Notes: a model not told the origin generated them from the letters alone. A stretch of 64,000 bases of DNA from Novosphingobium sp. (GCA_016719755.1 JADJYM010000004.1:1-64000), one strand, 5' to 3'; counted from the first letter of the stretch, positions 18,484-27,736 are shown. Numbers and translations are program-made.

Positions 18484-19886
18484 GCGGCGGTGCCCCGGCC
18501 CCCCTGCGCGGCGACCTGACGCAGGGTCCGCTGCTGCGCACGCTGCTGGTCTTTGCCATGCCGCAACTGGTGGGCAACGTGCTGCAATCGCTCAACGGCT
18601 CGATCAACGCGGTCTGGGTGGGGCAACTGCTGGGCGAGGAAGCCCTGGCGGCAACCGCCAACGCGAACATCGTGATGTTCCTGCTGTTCGCGCTGGTGTT
18701 CGGCTTTGGCATGGCGGCGACGGTGCGGATCGGCCAGGCCTGGGGCCGGCAGGACGTGTTCGCGGCGCGGCGCGCGCTGGGCGCGGCGCTGGGCCTGACC
18801 GGCCTGATCGCGCTGGCAACGACGGTGCTGGGCATGATCTTCGCGCCGCAGCTGCTCGACTGGCTGGCCACGCCCGGAGCCTCACGCGCCGAGGCGCTGG
18901 CCTATCTCAGGGTGGTGTTCATCGCCAACCCGATGGCAACGATGATGACGACCATCGCCATGGGTCTGCGCGGGGCCGGGGACGCGGGCACGCCGCTGCG
19001 CTTCCTGATCCTTTCCACGGTGCTCGACGTGGTGCTCAATCCGCTGCTGATCCGGGGCTTCGGACCGGTCCCGCCGCTGGGCATCGCCGGATCGGCACTG
19101 GCAACCGTGATCGCCACCAGCCTGGCGCTGGCTGCGCTGCTCGCCTTCATCTATGCCCGCGACCTGCCGCTGCGGCTGCGCGGGAGCGAGCTCGGCTGGC
19201 TGAAACCGCAGCGCGGCGAACTGCGCCCGATCCTGGGCATGGGCCTGCCGATGGGCGCGCAGATGCTCGTCATCTCCGGCGCGGGGGTGATCATGATCGG
19301 CCTCGTCAACCGCGAGGGATTGATCATGGCGGCCGCCTATGGCGCGCTGCTGCAGGTGTGGAACTATATCGGAATGCCCGCCATGGCGATCGGCGGCGCG
19401 GTCAGCGCGATGGTCGCCCAGCACATCGGCGCCGCGCGTGAAGAGCGGGTGGACGCAATCGGGCTGGCGGGTTCGCTGGCCAACCTGCTCACCACCGGAC
19501 TGCTGATCGCGGTGCTGCTGCCGTTCGACCGGCCGGTGCTGGAACTGTTCCTGGGACGCGGCAGCGAGGCGGTGGCGACCGCGCTGCACATCCAGACGCT
19601 GGGCATCTGGACCTACCTGCCGTTCGGGGTAACGATCGTGCTGTTCGGATCGCTGCGCGCCTATGGCGTGGTCTGGTCGCAGATCCTGGTGCTGCTGATC
19701 TCGATGTACCTGATCCGCTACGGCGGCTACGCGCTGCTTTATCCGCGCTTCGGGGCGGACGCGCTGTGGTATTCGTTCATCGCCAGCTCGGTGATGTCGC
19801 TGGTGCTGACCCTGATCGCCTATTTCCGGGGGCCGTGGCGGCGGGCCATGAAAGCCCGCCTCGCGGCGGAGGAAGGCCTTGGCTAG
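18480..19886 (+). CDS. MATE-family multidrug/toxin efflux transporter
   Basis: 468 residues with about twelve hydrophobic segments in two related halves (VFAMPQLVGNVLQSLNGSINAVWVG and the GLPMGAQMLVISGAGVIMIG repeat), the MatE domain pair. An inner-membrane antiporter that exports cationic drugs or metabolites using a sodium or proton gradient. Translationally coupled to queE through a 4-bp overlap, though no functional tie to queuosine is known to me. The start at 18480 is fixed by that overlap; the upstream frame extension is shadow. Confidence 0.9.
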   Translation: MSGGAPAPLRGDLTQGPLLRTLLVFAMPQLVGNVLQSLNGSINAVWVGQLLGEEALAATANANIVMFLLFALVFGFGMAATVRIGQAWGRQDVFAARRALGAALGLTGLIALATTVLGMIFAPQLLDWLATPGASRAEALAYLRVVFIANPMATMMTTIAMGLRGAGDAGTPLRFLILSTVLDVVLNPLLIRGFGPVPPLGIAGSALATVIATSLALAALLAFIYARDLPLRLRGSELGWLKPQRGELRPILGMGLPMGAQMLVISGAGVIMIGLVNREGLIMAAAYGALLQVWNYIGMPAMAIGGAVSAMVAQHIGAAREERVDAIGLAGSLANLLTTGLLIAVLLPFDRPVLELFLGRGSEAVATALHIQTLGIWTYLPFGVTIVLFGSLRAYGVVWSQILVLLISMYLIRYGGYALLYPRFGADALWYSFIASSVMSLVLTLIAYFRGPWRRAMKARLAAEEGLG

Positions 19887-19888
19887 GC

Positions 19889-21586
19889 CTACCTGCCCTG
19901 GGCGCGCCAGCGCTGGACGGTGCGCTGGACCATTTCCTCCTCGCCGCCACCGCTCGACCACAGCTGGGTGAACGAGGGGTCGGCGCTGGCCGGGCGCTTG
20001 ACCTCTTCCAGCTCGTCGAAGGCGACGCGGATCGGGATCGAAACGCCCTCGCCGCAGATGATGCATTCGCGGTTGCGCAGCGCGGGGATGGAATCGAGAA
20101 AGCCGCGCGCGCCTTCCGGCATCGCCGCCTTGACGAAGGCCTGGTCGCGGTCGTTGTTGAGGCGCATCGAGATGATCGTGCCGCATTGCGACAGCACGCC
20201 TTCGGCAAGGTCCGACGGGCGCTGGGTAATCAGGCCCAGCGACACGCCGTACTTACGGCCTTCCTTGGCGATCCGGCTGAGGATCCGGCCGACGGATGAA
20301 CCATCGGCGTTCTTCTCGCTGGGCACATAGCGGTGGGCTTCCTCGCACACCAGCAGCACGGGCCGCGTCTTTTCATCGCGCGACCAGATCGCGAAATCGA
20401 ACACCAGGCGGCTGAGCACCGCGACCACGGTGGAGGTGACATCGGACGGCACGCCCGAAACGTCGATGATCGAGATCGGCTTGCCGCGGCTCGGCATACG
20501 GAAGATCTTTGCGATGAATTCCGACATCGTGTCGCCCACCAGCATGCCCGAGAACATGAACTGGTAACGCGGATCGGCCTTGAGCTCGTCGATCTTGGTC
20601 TTGATCCGCATGAACGGCGCGGAGCTTGTCGCCTTGTCCAGCTTGCCCATCTCGGTGGTGATCAGGTTGGTCAGGTCCGAAAGCAGATACGGGATCGGCG
20701 AATCGACCGTGATCTTGCCCATGCTTTCAGCCAGCCGGTTCTTCGATCGCGCCGCGAGCAGGCACTTGGAAAGGATGTCCGCATCTTCCTGGCGGTCGTT
20801 GCCGGTAGAGGTCAGGAACACTTCGCAGTGCTCCTCGAAGTTCATCAGCCAGTAGGGCATCTGCAGGTTGGAGACGTCGAAGATCATCCCGGTGGTCTTG
20901 AACGCGGCGGAATATTCGCCGTGCGGGTCGACCATCACGATATGCCCTTCCGGCGCATGCTCGCAGATGCGATGGAGGATCAGCGCGGCGCTGGTCGACT
21001 TGCCGGTACCGGTCGAGCCGAGCAGCGCGAAGTGCTTGCCAAGCAGCGAATCGACATAAAGCCCCGCACGGATGTCCTTGGTCGGGAACACGGTTCCGAC
21101 CTGGATGCTGGAGCGCCCGTCGCTGGCGTAGATCTGCTTGAGGTCGTTCGAAGTTGCCGGATAGATCAGCGCGCCGGGGATCGGATAGCGCGTCACACCG
21201 CGGCGGAAACTATGGATGCGGCCCGTGAGGCGTTCCTCGTCGCCTTCGCCCAGGAAGTCGATCGCGGCAAGGATACCGCCCGGGGTCTTGCTGTCCTGGC
21301 GCTGGGTGCGCACCGAGGCAAGCAGCCAGCCCTTGCCGACACGGATCTTGACCTGGCTGCCGACCTGCCCGGCCAGCGCGATCGAAGGATCCTCGTCGCC
21401 CGAGCATTCCTGCAGCCGCTGGAGATCAAGCGCGATGTGCGAGCCCGAGCCGGCGATTTCCAGAACGATGCCGATGGGATCGCGCGCATTGTCGATCTGG
21501 CTGGCCGCTGCGAGGATGTCGGCCGGAACCTCGTCGGCTGTGGCTGCACGTGCCCTGGCGTATCCGTTGCCGCTCATGTCGTTCAT
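19889..21586 (-). CDS. HerA-like ATPase (DUF87, FtsK-HerA superfamily)
   Basis: 565 residues. N-terminal beta-barrel (HAS-barrel-like) region to about residue 170, then a RecA-type core with Walker A GSTGTGKST, VMVDPHGEYSAAF, Walker B PVLLVCEEAHRYVP and LITQRPSDLAEGVLSQCGT near the sensor/arginine-finger region. Hexameric DNA translocases of this type often pair with the NurA nuclease for end resection or with effector genes in defence; no such partner is adjacent here. Start at ATG 21586, since the codon before it is TTG. Confidence 0.85.
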   Translation of the reverse strand: MNDMSGNGYARARAATADEVPADILAAASQIDNARDPIGIVLEIAGSGSHIALDLQRLQECSGDEDPSIALAGQVGSQVKIRVGKGWLLASVRTQRQDSKTPGGILAAIDFLGEGDEERLTGRIHSFRRGVTRYPIPGALIYPATSNDLKQIYASDGRSSIQVGTVFPTKDIRAGLYVDSLLGKHFALLGSTGTGKSTSAALILHRICEHAPEGHIVMVDPHGEYSAAFKTTGMIFDVSNLQMPYWLMNFEEHCEVFLTSTGNDRQEDADILSKCLLAARSKNRLAESMGKITVDSPIPYLLSDLTNLITTEMGKLDKATSSAPFMRIKTKIDELKADPRYQFMFSGMLVGDTMSEFIAKIFRMPSRGKPISIIDVSGVPSDVTSTVVAVLSRLVFDFAIWSRDEKTRPVLLVCEEAHRYVPSEKNADGSSVGRILSRIAKEGRKYGVSLGLITQRPSDLAEGVLSQCGTIISMRLNNDRDQAFVKAAMPEGARGFLDSIPALRNRECIICGEGVSIPIRVAFDELEEVKRPASADPSFTQLWSSGGGEEEMVQRTVQRWRAQGR

Positions 21587-21670
21587 CAAAACTTCGCGCC
21601 CCTGGTCGCCGGTACGTCCGGCTGGAGCCTTTTCAATAGGTTTAACCGGTTAAGATTGCGCTAAATCGGC

Positions 21671-22426
21671 TTAAACGAGGGCGAAAAACCGCCCGGCGGC
21701 AAAGCCCATTGCCACCGAAAGGGCGACTGCCAGCAGGCCATAGGCAAAGCCGTTCTCTTCAGCGAAGCGGGCAACCAGCAATTCGAAGCCAAGCTTCTTG
21801 ACCTCCACCCGGCTGATCGCGGAAGCCACCACGCGGCCCCGGGCGATGGCGAAAGTTTCCGCCGTATAGGTACCCGTCTGGACGCTTGAAGGGAGCGAAA
21901 TGCGTGCCTGATAAAGCACCTGCTCGCTAACCGTCACGCCGTTCGGGTCTTCCTTGTAGAGCCCGTCGCGGCGCATCAGGTCGACCAGGCCCGCGGAAAA
22001 CCGTGCTTGCTCGCGCGGTTCGTAAGCCCCGATCGGCGAAAGCTGGAGCCACGGCAGGCCCAGCTCGTAAATCGCGGCGGTCTTGTCGTCCACGATCCTG
22101 TCGATCGGCCTGGAAGAAGCCACCGCGAAGAAGGTGGGCGCGGAACGGAACTCGGTGCTGGCGGCGTTGACCCAGATCCCCGCCAGCCGCTGCTTTTCGC
22201 GCAGCACGATCGAGCGGGTCGGACCTTTCAGCACCACGACGATATCATAGTCGCGCCCGGCGCGGGTCCCTTCGGGGTTGAGGATCGCACCGAACAGCAG
22301 CAAGTCCTGGCCGGTGAAGCCCTGCCGCACCTGGATTTCGTGCTGCGATATTTCAGGCACGAGGATCGGATCACGCGCGCCTGTCAGCAGGAAGGCGAAG
22401 AGGAAAAGAAGCACCAGCCGCGTCAC
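21671..22426 (-). CDS. TIGR02186-family membrane-anchored protein
   Basis: 251 residues: N-terminal signal sequence (LVLLFLFAFLLTG), a periplasmic domain with ISQHEIQVRQGFTGQDLLLFGAI and YDIVVVLKGP, and a single C-terminal transmembrane helix (YGLLAVALSVAMGFAAGRFFALV). This is the layout of the TIGR02186 family of alphaproteobacteria, which is commonly next to a TauE/SafE permease, as here. Starts with GTG overlapping the stop of that permease gene (GTGA). Function unknown; an accessory to anion export is a reasonable guess. Confidence 0.75.
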   Translation of the reverse strand: MTRLVLLFLFAFLLTGARDPILVPEISQHEIQVRQGFTGQDLLLFGAILNPEGTRAGRDYDIVVVLKGPTRSIVLREKQRLAGIWVNAASTEFRSAPTFFAVASSRPIDRIVDDKTAAIYELGLPWLQLSPIGAYEPREQARFSAGLVDLMRRDGLYKEDPNGVTVSEQVLYQARISLPSSVQTGTYTAETFAIARGRVVASAISRVEVKKLGFELLVARFAEENGFAYGLLAVALSVAMGFAAGRFFALV

Positions 22427-23337
22427 AGCGCTGTCACCGTGTAGATTTCGTCCGGGCGCCAGCCCAGCCCCAGCGCCATGCGCAGGGCGATCACCAGAAC
22501 GATCGCCGCAAGCACGAAACGCAGCCGCTCCGCCGGCAGCTTCTGCGCCAGCTGGGTGCCAATCTGCGCACCCGTGACCGACCCGATCAGCAGCAGAACC
22601 GCCAGGACGATATCGATCGCGCGGGTGGTCAGCGCGTGCATCATCGTCGTCGTCATGGTCACGAACAGGATCTGGAACAACGAAGTCCCGACCACCACGT
22701 TGGCGCTCATTCCCAGGATGTAGAGCATCGCCGGAACCAGCACGAAACCGCCGCCGATCCCCATCAGCATGGTCAGAATACCGGTAAAGATGCCCAGCAA
22801 CAGCGGCGCGAGCGGCGAGATGTAAAGCCCCGAACGATAGAACCGCCAGCGCAGCGGCAGGCTGGCTACCATCGGGTGATGACGCCGCTTGCGCGCGGGC
22901 AACGGAACGCCGGTCTTCTGCGCCTGCAGCGCCTGCCAGCTTTCCCGCGCCATGATCGTGCCGATCGTGCCCAGCAGCAGCACATAGAGCACGTTGATCA
23001 CCGTATCGATCTGGCCAAGCTGCTGGAGCAGGCGGAACAGCAGCGCGCCGATTCCGGTGCCGATGATCCCGCCCGCGACCATCACCGCGCCCATGCGGTA
23101 ATCGACCCCGCCGCGCTGACGATGCGCCAGGACGCCCGAAACGCTTGCCCCCGTAACCTGGCTGGCGGCCGAGGCAGCGGCAACCGTGGGCGGGATGCCG
23201 TAGAAGATCATCAGGGGGGTCGTGAGGAACCCGCCGCCAACCCCGAACATGCCCGAGAGAATGCCCGTCAGCGCCCCCAGCGCGACGATCACGAGGCCAT
23301 TGACCGAAAGGTTGGCGATCGGAAGGTAAACGTCCAT
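22423..23337 (-). CDS. TauE/SafE-family sulfite/anion exporter
   Basis: 304 residues with seven or eight hydrophobic helices in two repeats, each with a glycine-rich signature (GILSGMFGVGGGFLTTPLMI; GILTMLMGIGGGFVLVPAM), characteristic of TauE/SafE permeases. Probably moves sulfite or organosulfonates across the inner membrane. First gene of a two-gene operon with the TIGR02186 protein. The sulfite link fits a genome with the assimilatory genes at 35.9-39.8 kb, but that is only a pathway-level association. Confidence 0.85.
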   Translation of the reverse strand: MDVYLPIANLSVNGLVIVALGALTGILSGMFGVGGGFLTTPLMIFYGIPPTVAAASAASQVTGASVSGVLAHRQRGGVDYRMGAVMVAGGIIGTGIGALLFRLLQQLGQIDTVINVLYVLLLGTIGTIMARESWQALQAQKTGVPLPARKRRHHPMVASLPLRWRFYRSGLYISPLAPLLLGIFTGILTMLMGIGGGFVLVPAMLYILGMSANVVVGTSLFQILFVTMTTTMMHALTTRAIDIVLAVLLLIGSVTGAQIGTQLAQKLPAERLRFVLAAIVLVIALRMALGLGWRPDEIYTVTAL

Positions 23338-23390
23338 TTTTTCGCCGTCCGGACTAGACCAGTCGCGCGGCGGAAAAAAGGCCGATTGCC

Positions 23391-24560
23391 CTAGAAACCT
23401 GCGGAAAGCGTCAGCGCCGGACCCGACGCGGGCGCCGCATTACCCGCCACGCGGAACCGCCAGTCCGCCGAGAGCCGGCCGCCGCCATTGCCCAGCGGCA
23501 CGGCCAGGGTCGCGGTGGGGCCGACATCAAGTCGGCTGGCGCCCTTCTGCGCCCCGCCCCAGGTGCCCACGCCGGCTCGCAGACGGAACTGGCCGACGCT
23601 GGCAAGCGGCGCCTCGATCCGCGCCTGCCCGTCGATGAAGGCGGTCGCTCCGGCGCCCCCGACATAGCCCGCCTGAACATAGGTTTCGGCGCGCAGCCCC
23701 CCCGGCAGCTCGGCAGGCGGAAGCTCGGTCACCAGCGCGGCTGCGGGACGCACCCTGGCGCCGGTTGCGGTCTGGGTCAGCCGGGCCTCGGCCATGGCAG
23801 CGATCGGCAGGCGTGGCAGCGGGCGCAGGGCAAGGCCTGCGGCCAGTTCCTCGCCGCGCGGCTCCCTCAGCGCGCTGCTGGCACGCAAATAGAGTGATGG
23901 GCGATGCGGGCTTGCGGGGGCAAGCCGATAGCGCACCACCGCGCCGGCCTGGCTCGCCCCGAGCGCCGGAAGCAGGCCGCCGCCCGGCGAAATCCCGCTT
24001 CCACCCCGGCGCAGCAGCAGCCAGCCATCCGCCGACCAGCGTGACAACGGACTCTTGCTGGCCGCAGTGGCGGGCCGCGCGTCCCGCTGCGGCGCAAGCG
24101 CCGCCGCTGCCTCGGGGGGGAGCGGCAACTGGGCGACAGCAGCCAACCAGGCCATCTGGTGTGCCGCCGCAATGCGGGGTGCGAGCACACCCGGCGCCGC
24201 CTTCTCCAGCGGCAGGGATGGCGCGACCGGCGGCATCGACCGGGCCTGCGGCTCTTCGGCAAACGGCTCGGGCGCGAAGACCGGCACGTTGGCCGGGGCC
24301 TGAGGTTGAGCGAACCGGGCACGGCGGGGCGTCCATTCAGGTTCCCGGGAGCGGGACAAGGCGGCCTTGCGAACCGGTTGATCGACTTGTGTTGGCGCGC
24401 CCTCGCCCTGCGGCAGTGCCTGCACCGTGCGGCTGGCGGCATCGACCCGGCCGGACAGCACCGGTTCCCAGGTGATCACGCGCGCGCCCACCCACACGCC
24501 CAGAAGCAGCGACAGGGCGGCGAGCGGTTGCCCGCGCAATCTGCGCCGGGAGCGGCTCAT
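23391..24560 (-). CDS. NfrA C-terminal-domain-like exported protein
   Basis: 389 residues. Start overlaps the glycosyltransferase stop (ATGA). A short N-terminal membrane helix (PLAALSLLLGVWVGARVI), a Pro/Ala-rich linker to about residue 150, then a beta-rich C-terminal domain (GSGISPGGGLLPALGASQAGAVVRYRL broken by short gaps; GLALRPLPRLPIAAMAEAR; AGYVGGAGATAFIDGQARI; FRLRAGVGTWGGAQKGASRLD). That pattern resembles the C-terminal domain of NfrA, the outer-membrane partner of NfrB. It lacks the N-terminal TPR part of NfrA. Confidence is moderate because the match is by pattern only. Confidence 0.6.
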   Translation of the reverse strand: MSRSRRRLRGQPLAALSLLLGVWVGARVITWEPVLSGRVDAASRTVQALPQGEGAPTQVDQPVRKAALSRSREPEWTPRRARFAQPQAPANVPVFAPEPFAEEPQARSMPPVAPSLPLEKAAPGVLAPRIAAAHQMAWLAAVAQLPLPPEAAAALAPQRDARPATAASKSPLSRWSADGWLLLRRGGSGISPGGGLLPALGASQAGAVVRYRLAPASPHRPSLYLRASSALREPRGEELAAGLALRPLPRLPIAAMAEARLTQTATGARVRPAAALVTELPPAELPGGLRAETYVQAGYVGGAGATAFIDGQARIEAPLASVGQFRLRAGVGTWGGAQKGASRLDVGPTATLAVPLGNGGGRLSADWRFRVAGNAAPASGPALTLSAGF

Positions 24561-25978
24561 GCCCGTGCCTCCTGAACGCTTTTCGCGCTGGCGGGATGGA
24601 GATCGTGCGCGGTCTTGTCCCAGGCCACCTTGCCGCTGCGCAGCGCCCGGAAATAGGCGGCGAAGGCCCGCCGCCCCGCCATGATCGCAATGATGTTGGC
24701 AAGCGGGATGCGCAGGACTGCGCGCAGCCCTTCGGCCAGGCCATATTCGCGGCCGGTGAATGCCGGCCGCAGCGCGCCGCGCCAGATCACTCCCGCAAGG
24801 CCAATCCCGAGCAGCCAGCGCGCCGCCGGGCTGGTGGCAAGCGTTGAAGGATAGCCCAGCCATCCCGCAATCACCAGAACGGCATCGATCAGCAGCAGCA
24901 GGTAGGCTGCGGCCAGGACCAGCGCTGTCAATGGCCCGCGCCGGTCACGAATCGCCATCCACAGCTCAAGCGGCCTCAGGTCCCAGCCCATCCGGTCCCA
25001 GGACTGGAAGGCGATACCGTGGATCCAGCGCGTCTTCTGCCGCACGGCGGCATCGAGCCGGGCCGGAAAATAGCTGGACGTGCCAACCAGTTCGCCCGCC
25101 GCATCGCGCAGCCGCAGGAACGCTCCGCGATGCCCTTCGCGTGACAGGGCGATGCCCAGTTCGTAGTCCTCGGTCAAACATTCGGGGGCGAACGGGCCCA
25201 GCGCGCCATCGCGCCGCCGCTGGCGGTCCAGCCCGGCCAGTGCCTCGCGCGAGAAACCGCAACCCACACCCGCCGCCGGAATCGCCGCACCCAGCACATT
25301 GCGCACGACCATCGCCTTGGCATGGGATTCGACGAATTCATCCGCATAATGCGCCGCGATCCAGCGCGATTCGGGCTGGATCACCGGGCGCACCGGCAAC
25401 TGGACGAAATCGTGCCCGGCAATCGCCGCATCGATCGCCTGCAATGCTGCGGGATGAACCATGTCCTCCGCATCGTGAAGGACCACGGTCCGGAAGCGCC
25501 GCCCCCGGCGCTCCTCGTCATCGCAGAGGGCGCGGTAAAGCCGGTTGAGGCAATCGGCCTTGGTGGTCGGGCCATCGGCGCCGTGGACCACGATCCGCAA
25601 CCGCGAATCGCGCGCGGCGCCCGCCATCGCCGCGGCAATCGTCACGGGATCGTTGCGATAGCAGCCGACATAAACGACAAGCTCCCGCTGTGGCCAGGCA
25701 TTCAGCATATGATCCACGGTGGTGCCGATCACCGCGCTTTCCTGAAAGGCCGGGATCATCACCGCTGCCGGGCCAACCAGCGGCTGGGCGCCGTAGCCTT
25801 CGGGAAGGCGCGTGGTGCGGGCGCGGCCAGTAAGCTTGTACCAGATCCAGGCCGCATCGACCGCGAATTCATCAAGCAGGCCGACCGCCATCCAGAAGCC
25901 CGCGAACAGCAGGAGTTCCCGCTCGGCGAGCGAGAGCCATTGCAGCACGGCAGCAATCCCGGAATCCGCCCCCGCCAT
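24557..25978 (-). CDS. NfrB-like membrane glycosyltransferase (family 2)
   Basis: 473 residues. N-terminal membrane helix, then a GT-2 catalytic domain with VMIPAFQESAVIG, VLHDAEDMVHP (acidic metal site), LTEDYELGIAL and the processive-type QKTRWIHGIAFQSW, then several C-terminal helices. This order matches NfrB, the inner-membrane subunit of the phage N4 receptor system, now understood to make a secreted glycan. Enterobacterial NfrB carries an extra C-terminal MshEN c-di-GMP-binding domain, which is absent here. Operon with the NfrA-like gene downstream. Confidence 0.75.
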   Translation of the reverse strand: MAGADSGIAAVLQWLSLAERELLLFAGFWMAVGLLDEFAVDAAWIWYKLTGRARTTRLPEGYGAQPLVGPAAVMIPAFQESAVIGTTVDHMLNAWPQRELVVYVGCYRNDPVTIAAAMAGAARDSRLRIVVHGADGPTTKADCLNRLYRALCDDEERRGRRFRTVVLHDAEDMVHPAALQAIDAAIAGHDFVQLPVRPVIQPESRWIAAHYADEFVESHAKAMVVRNVLGAAIPAAGVGCGFSREALAGLDRQRRRDGALGPFAPECLTEDYELGIALSREGHRGAFLRLRDAAGELVGTSSYFPARLDAAVRQKTRWIHGIAFQSWDRMGWDLRPLELWMAIRDRRGPLTALVLAAAYLLLLIDAVLVIAGWLGYPSTLATSPAARWLLGIGLAGVIWRGALRPAFTGREYGLAEGLRAVLRIPLANIIAIMAGRRAFAAYFRALRSGKVAWDKTAHDLHPASAKSVQEARA

Positions 25979-26089
25979 TCACCGCCCCTGGTTGAACGCG
26001 TTACTTAGAAAACAAAGACTAGTGACGATTTACTCCTGGGGCAATCCGCTTCGGCTTGCATAGTTGCCAGCACCGTGATTCAAGGAGGG
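25979..26089 (+). promoter_or_regulatory. Structured 5' leader of nhaA, riboswitch-like
   Basis: CTCCT at 26033-26037 is complementary to the nhaA Shine-Dalgarno AGGAG at 26083-26087. Between them GGCAA (26040-26044) and TTGCC (26064-26068) form a second stem capped by a GCTTCGGC hairpin. The fold would hide the ribosome site, as in translational riboswitches; leader RNAs (nhaA-I and nhaA-II motifs) are known for nhaA genes. I could not match this leader to their consensus. Confidence 0.4.
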
Positions 26090-27286
26090 ATGCCCAGAAA
26101 TCGCCATCCTTTCCAACCGCTCGCCACTCTTGCCATCCGCCTGCTGGGCGGCGAAGCGGGCGCCGGCGTACTGCTCATCCTGGTTGCGGCGCTCGCTGTC
26201 CTGCTTGCCAATTCGCCGCTGTCGGGGGCCTATCATGCCGTGCTGCACGCCCCGCTGCCATGGACCCCGATTGGCAAGCTCGACACCCTGCACCTGTGGA
26301 TCAACGATGCGGCGATGGCCGTGTTCTTCTTTGTAGTCGGCCTCGAGATCAAGCGCGAGGTGCTGGATGGAGAGCTCTCCACGCCGCAGCGGCGGCGACT
26401 GCCCGTGCTTGCTGCGGCCTGCGGCATGGCGGTGCCGGCGCTGGTCTATCTGGTGGTTGCGGGCGGCGATCCGGTGCTGCGTTCAGGGTGGGCAATCCCG
26501 GCCGCGACCGACATCGCCTTCGCGCTGGGGGTGCTGGCGCTGCTGGGCAAGCGCGCCCCGCCCTCGCTGCGACTGTTCCTGCTGACCGTGGCCATCGCCG
26601 ACGATCTGGGCGCTGTGGTGATCATCGCGTTGTTCTACACCAGCGGACTTAAGCTGGCATGGCTTGGCGGCGCGGCGGCCGTGCTGGCGCTGATGGTGGC
26701 GCTCAACCGCCTGCGGGTGGCGCGCGGGCTCCCCTATGTGCTGCTGAGCTGTGCCCTGTGGTTCGCCGTGCTGCATTCGGGCGTCCACGCCACCGTCGCC
26801 GGGGTGGTTGCCGCGCTGACCGTGCCGATCGCGCTCGACCAGCGGGGCGACAGCCTGCTGCTGCGCATGGAGCACGCTCTGGCTCCCATCGGTGCCTATG
26901 TGATCGTACCCCTGTTCGGCCTTGCCAATGCGGGCGTCTCGCTCGCCGGGATCGGGCTGGCAGGGCTTGCCGCGCCGTTGCCGATGGGGATCGCGCTGGG
27001 GTTGTTCCTGGGCAAGCAGGTTGGGATTCTGGGCGCCATCGCCGCCGCAGAGCGGGTGGGATTCGCGGCCCGTCCCGAAGGTGCCAGCTGGCGCCAGCTC
27101 TGGGGCATGGCGCTGCTGTGCGGGATCGGCTTCACCATGAGCCTGTTTATCGGCCAGCTCGCCTTCCCCGGCAACGACACGCTGATCGAGGAAGCAAAGC
27201 TTGGCGTGCTGCTGGGCTCGCTGCTCTCCGCACTGGCCGGTTACGCCTTGCTGCGCAGCTCGCCGCAAGCCCCGTCCCGGGCCTGA
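26090..27286 (+). CDS. nhaA: Na+/H+ antiporter NhaA
   Basis: About 398 residues, twelve membrane segments. Exchanges sodium (or lithium) for protons across the inner membrane for pH and salt tolerance. Signatures: FFFVVGLEIKREV, the paired ion-binding aspartates in VAIADDLGAVVIIALFYT, and GLFLGKQVGI with the functional Lys. Length matches the family. AAGGAGG lies only one or two bases before ATG 26090, unusually close. An in-frame GTG at 26075 is the alternative start but has no upstream Shine-Dalgarno. Confidence 0.92.
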   Translation: MPRNRHPFQPLATLAIRLLGGEAGAGVLLILVAALAVLLANSPLSGAYHAVLHAPLPWTPIGKLDTLHLWINDAAMAVFFFVVGLEIKREVLDGELSTPQRRRLPVLAAACGMAVPALVYLVVAGGDPVLRSGWAIPAATDIAFALGVLALLGKRAPPSLRLFLLTVAIADDLGAVVIIALFYTSGLKLAWLGGAAAVLALMVALNRLRVARGLPYVLLSCALWFAVLHSGVHATVAGVVAALTVPIALDQRGDSLLLRMEHALAPIGAYVIVPLFGLANAGVSLAGIGLAGLAAPLPMGIALGLFLGKQVGILGAIAAAERVGFAARPEGASWRQLWGMALLCGIGFTMSLFIGQLAFPGNDTLIEEAKLGVLLGSLLSALAGYALLRSSPQAPSRA

Positions 27287-27301
27287 TTCCGGGACGATCG
27301 C

Positions 27302-27736
27302 TTACCAGGTGCCGGTGTTGGGCATCGATGCCCAGGGCTCGCGCGGTTCCAGCCGACCCTTCTGGAGAAGCTCGATCGAAATCCCGTCCGGCGTCTTGAT
27401 GAAGGCCATATGCCCGTCGCGCGGGGGGCGGTGGACAATATGTCCGGCATCCATCACCCGCTGGCAGGTCGCATAGATATCGTCGACCTGATAGGCGAGA
27501 TGGCCGAAGTTGCGCCCGCCGGAATAGGCCTCGGCCGTGCCATCCTCGTCCGGCCAGTTCCAGGTCAGTTCGACCTCGGCCACGCCCTCCTGCCCCGGAG
27601 CGGCAAGGAAGATCAGGGTAAAGCGACCCTGTTCGCTGGAAAAACGGCGGACTTCCCTCACCCCGATCAGTTCGAAAAAGGCGATGGTAGCGTCCGGATC
27701 GGTGACCCGGATCATGGCGTGAAGGAAGGCAGTCAT
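27302..27736 (-). CDS. Lactoylglutathione lyase / glyoxalase I family protein
   Basis: 144 residues from ATG 27736. Two beta-alpha-beta-beta-beta repeats of the vicinal oxygen chelate fold with the expected metal ligands: His in LHAMIRV, Glu in VELTWN, His in FGHLAYQV and Glu in ISIELLQKG. Detoxifies the methylglyoxal-glutathione hemithioacetal to S-lactoylglutathione in the cytosol. The C-terminal EPREPWASMPNTGTW is an extension seen in proteobacterial GloA. Convergent with nhaA. Confidence 0.85.
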   Translation of the reverse strand: MTAFLHAMIRVTDPDATIAFFELIGVREVRRFSSEQGRFTLIFLAAPGQEGVAEVELTWNWPDEDGTAEAYSGGRNFGHLAYQVDDIYATCQRVMDAGHIVHRPPRDGHMAFIKTPDGISIELLQKGRLEPREPWASMPNTGTW

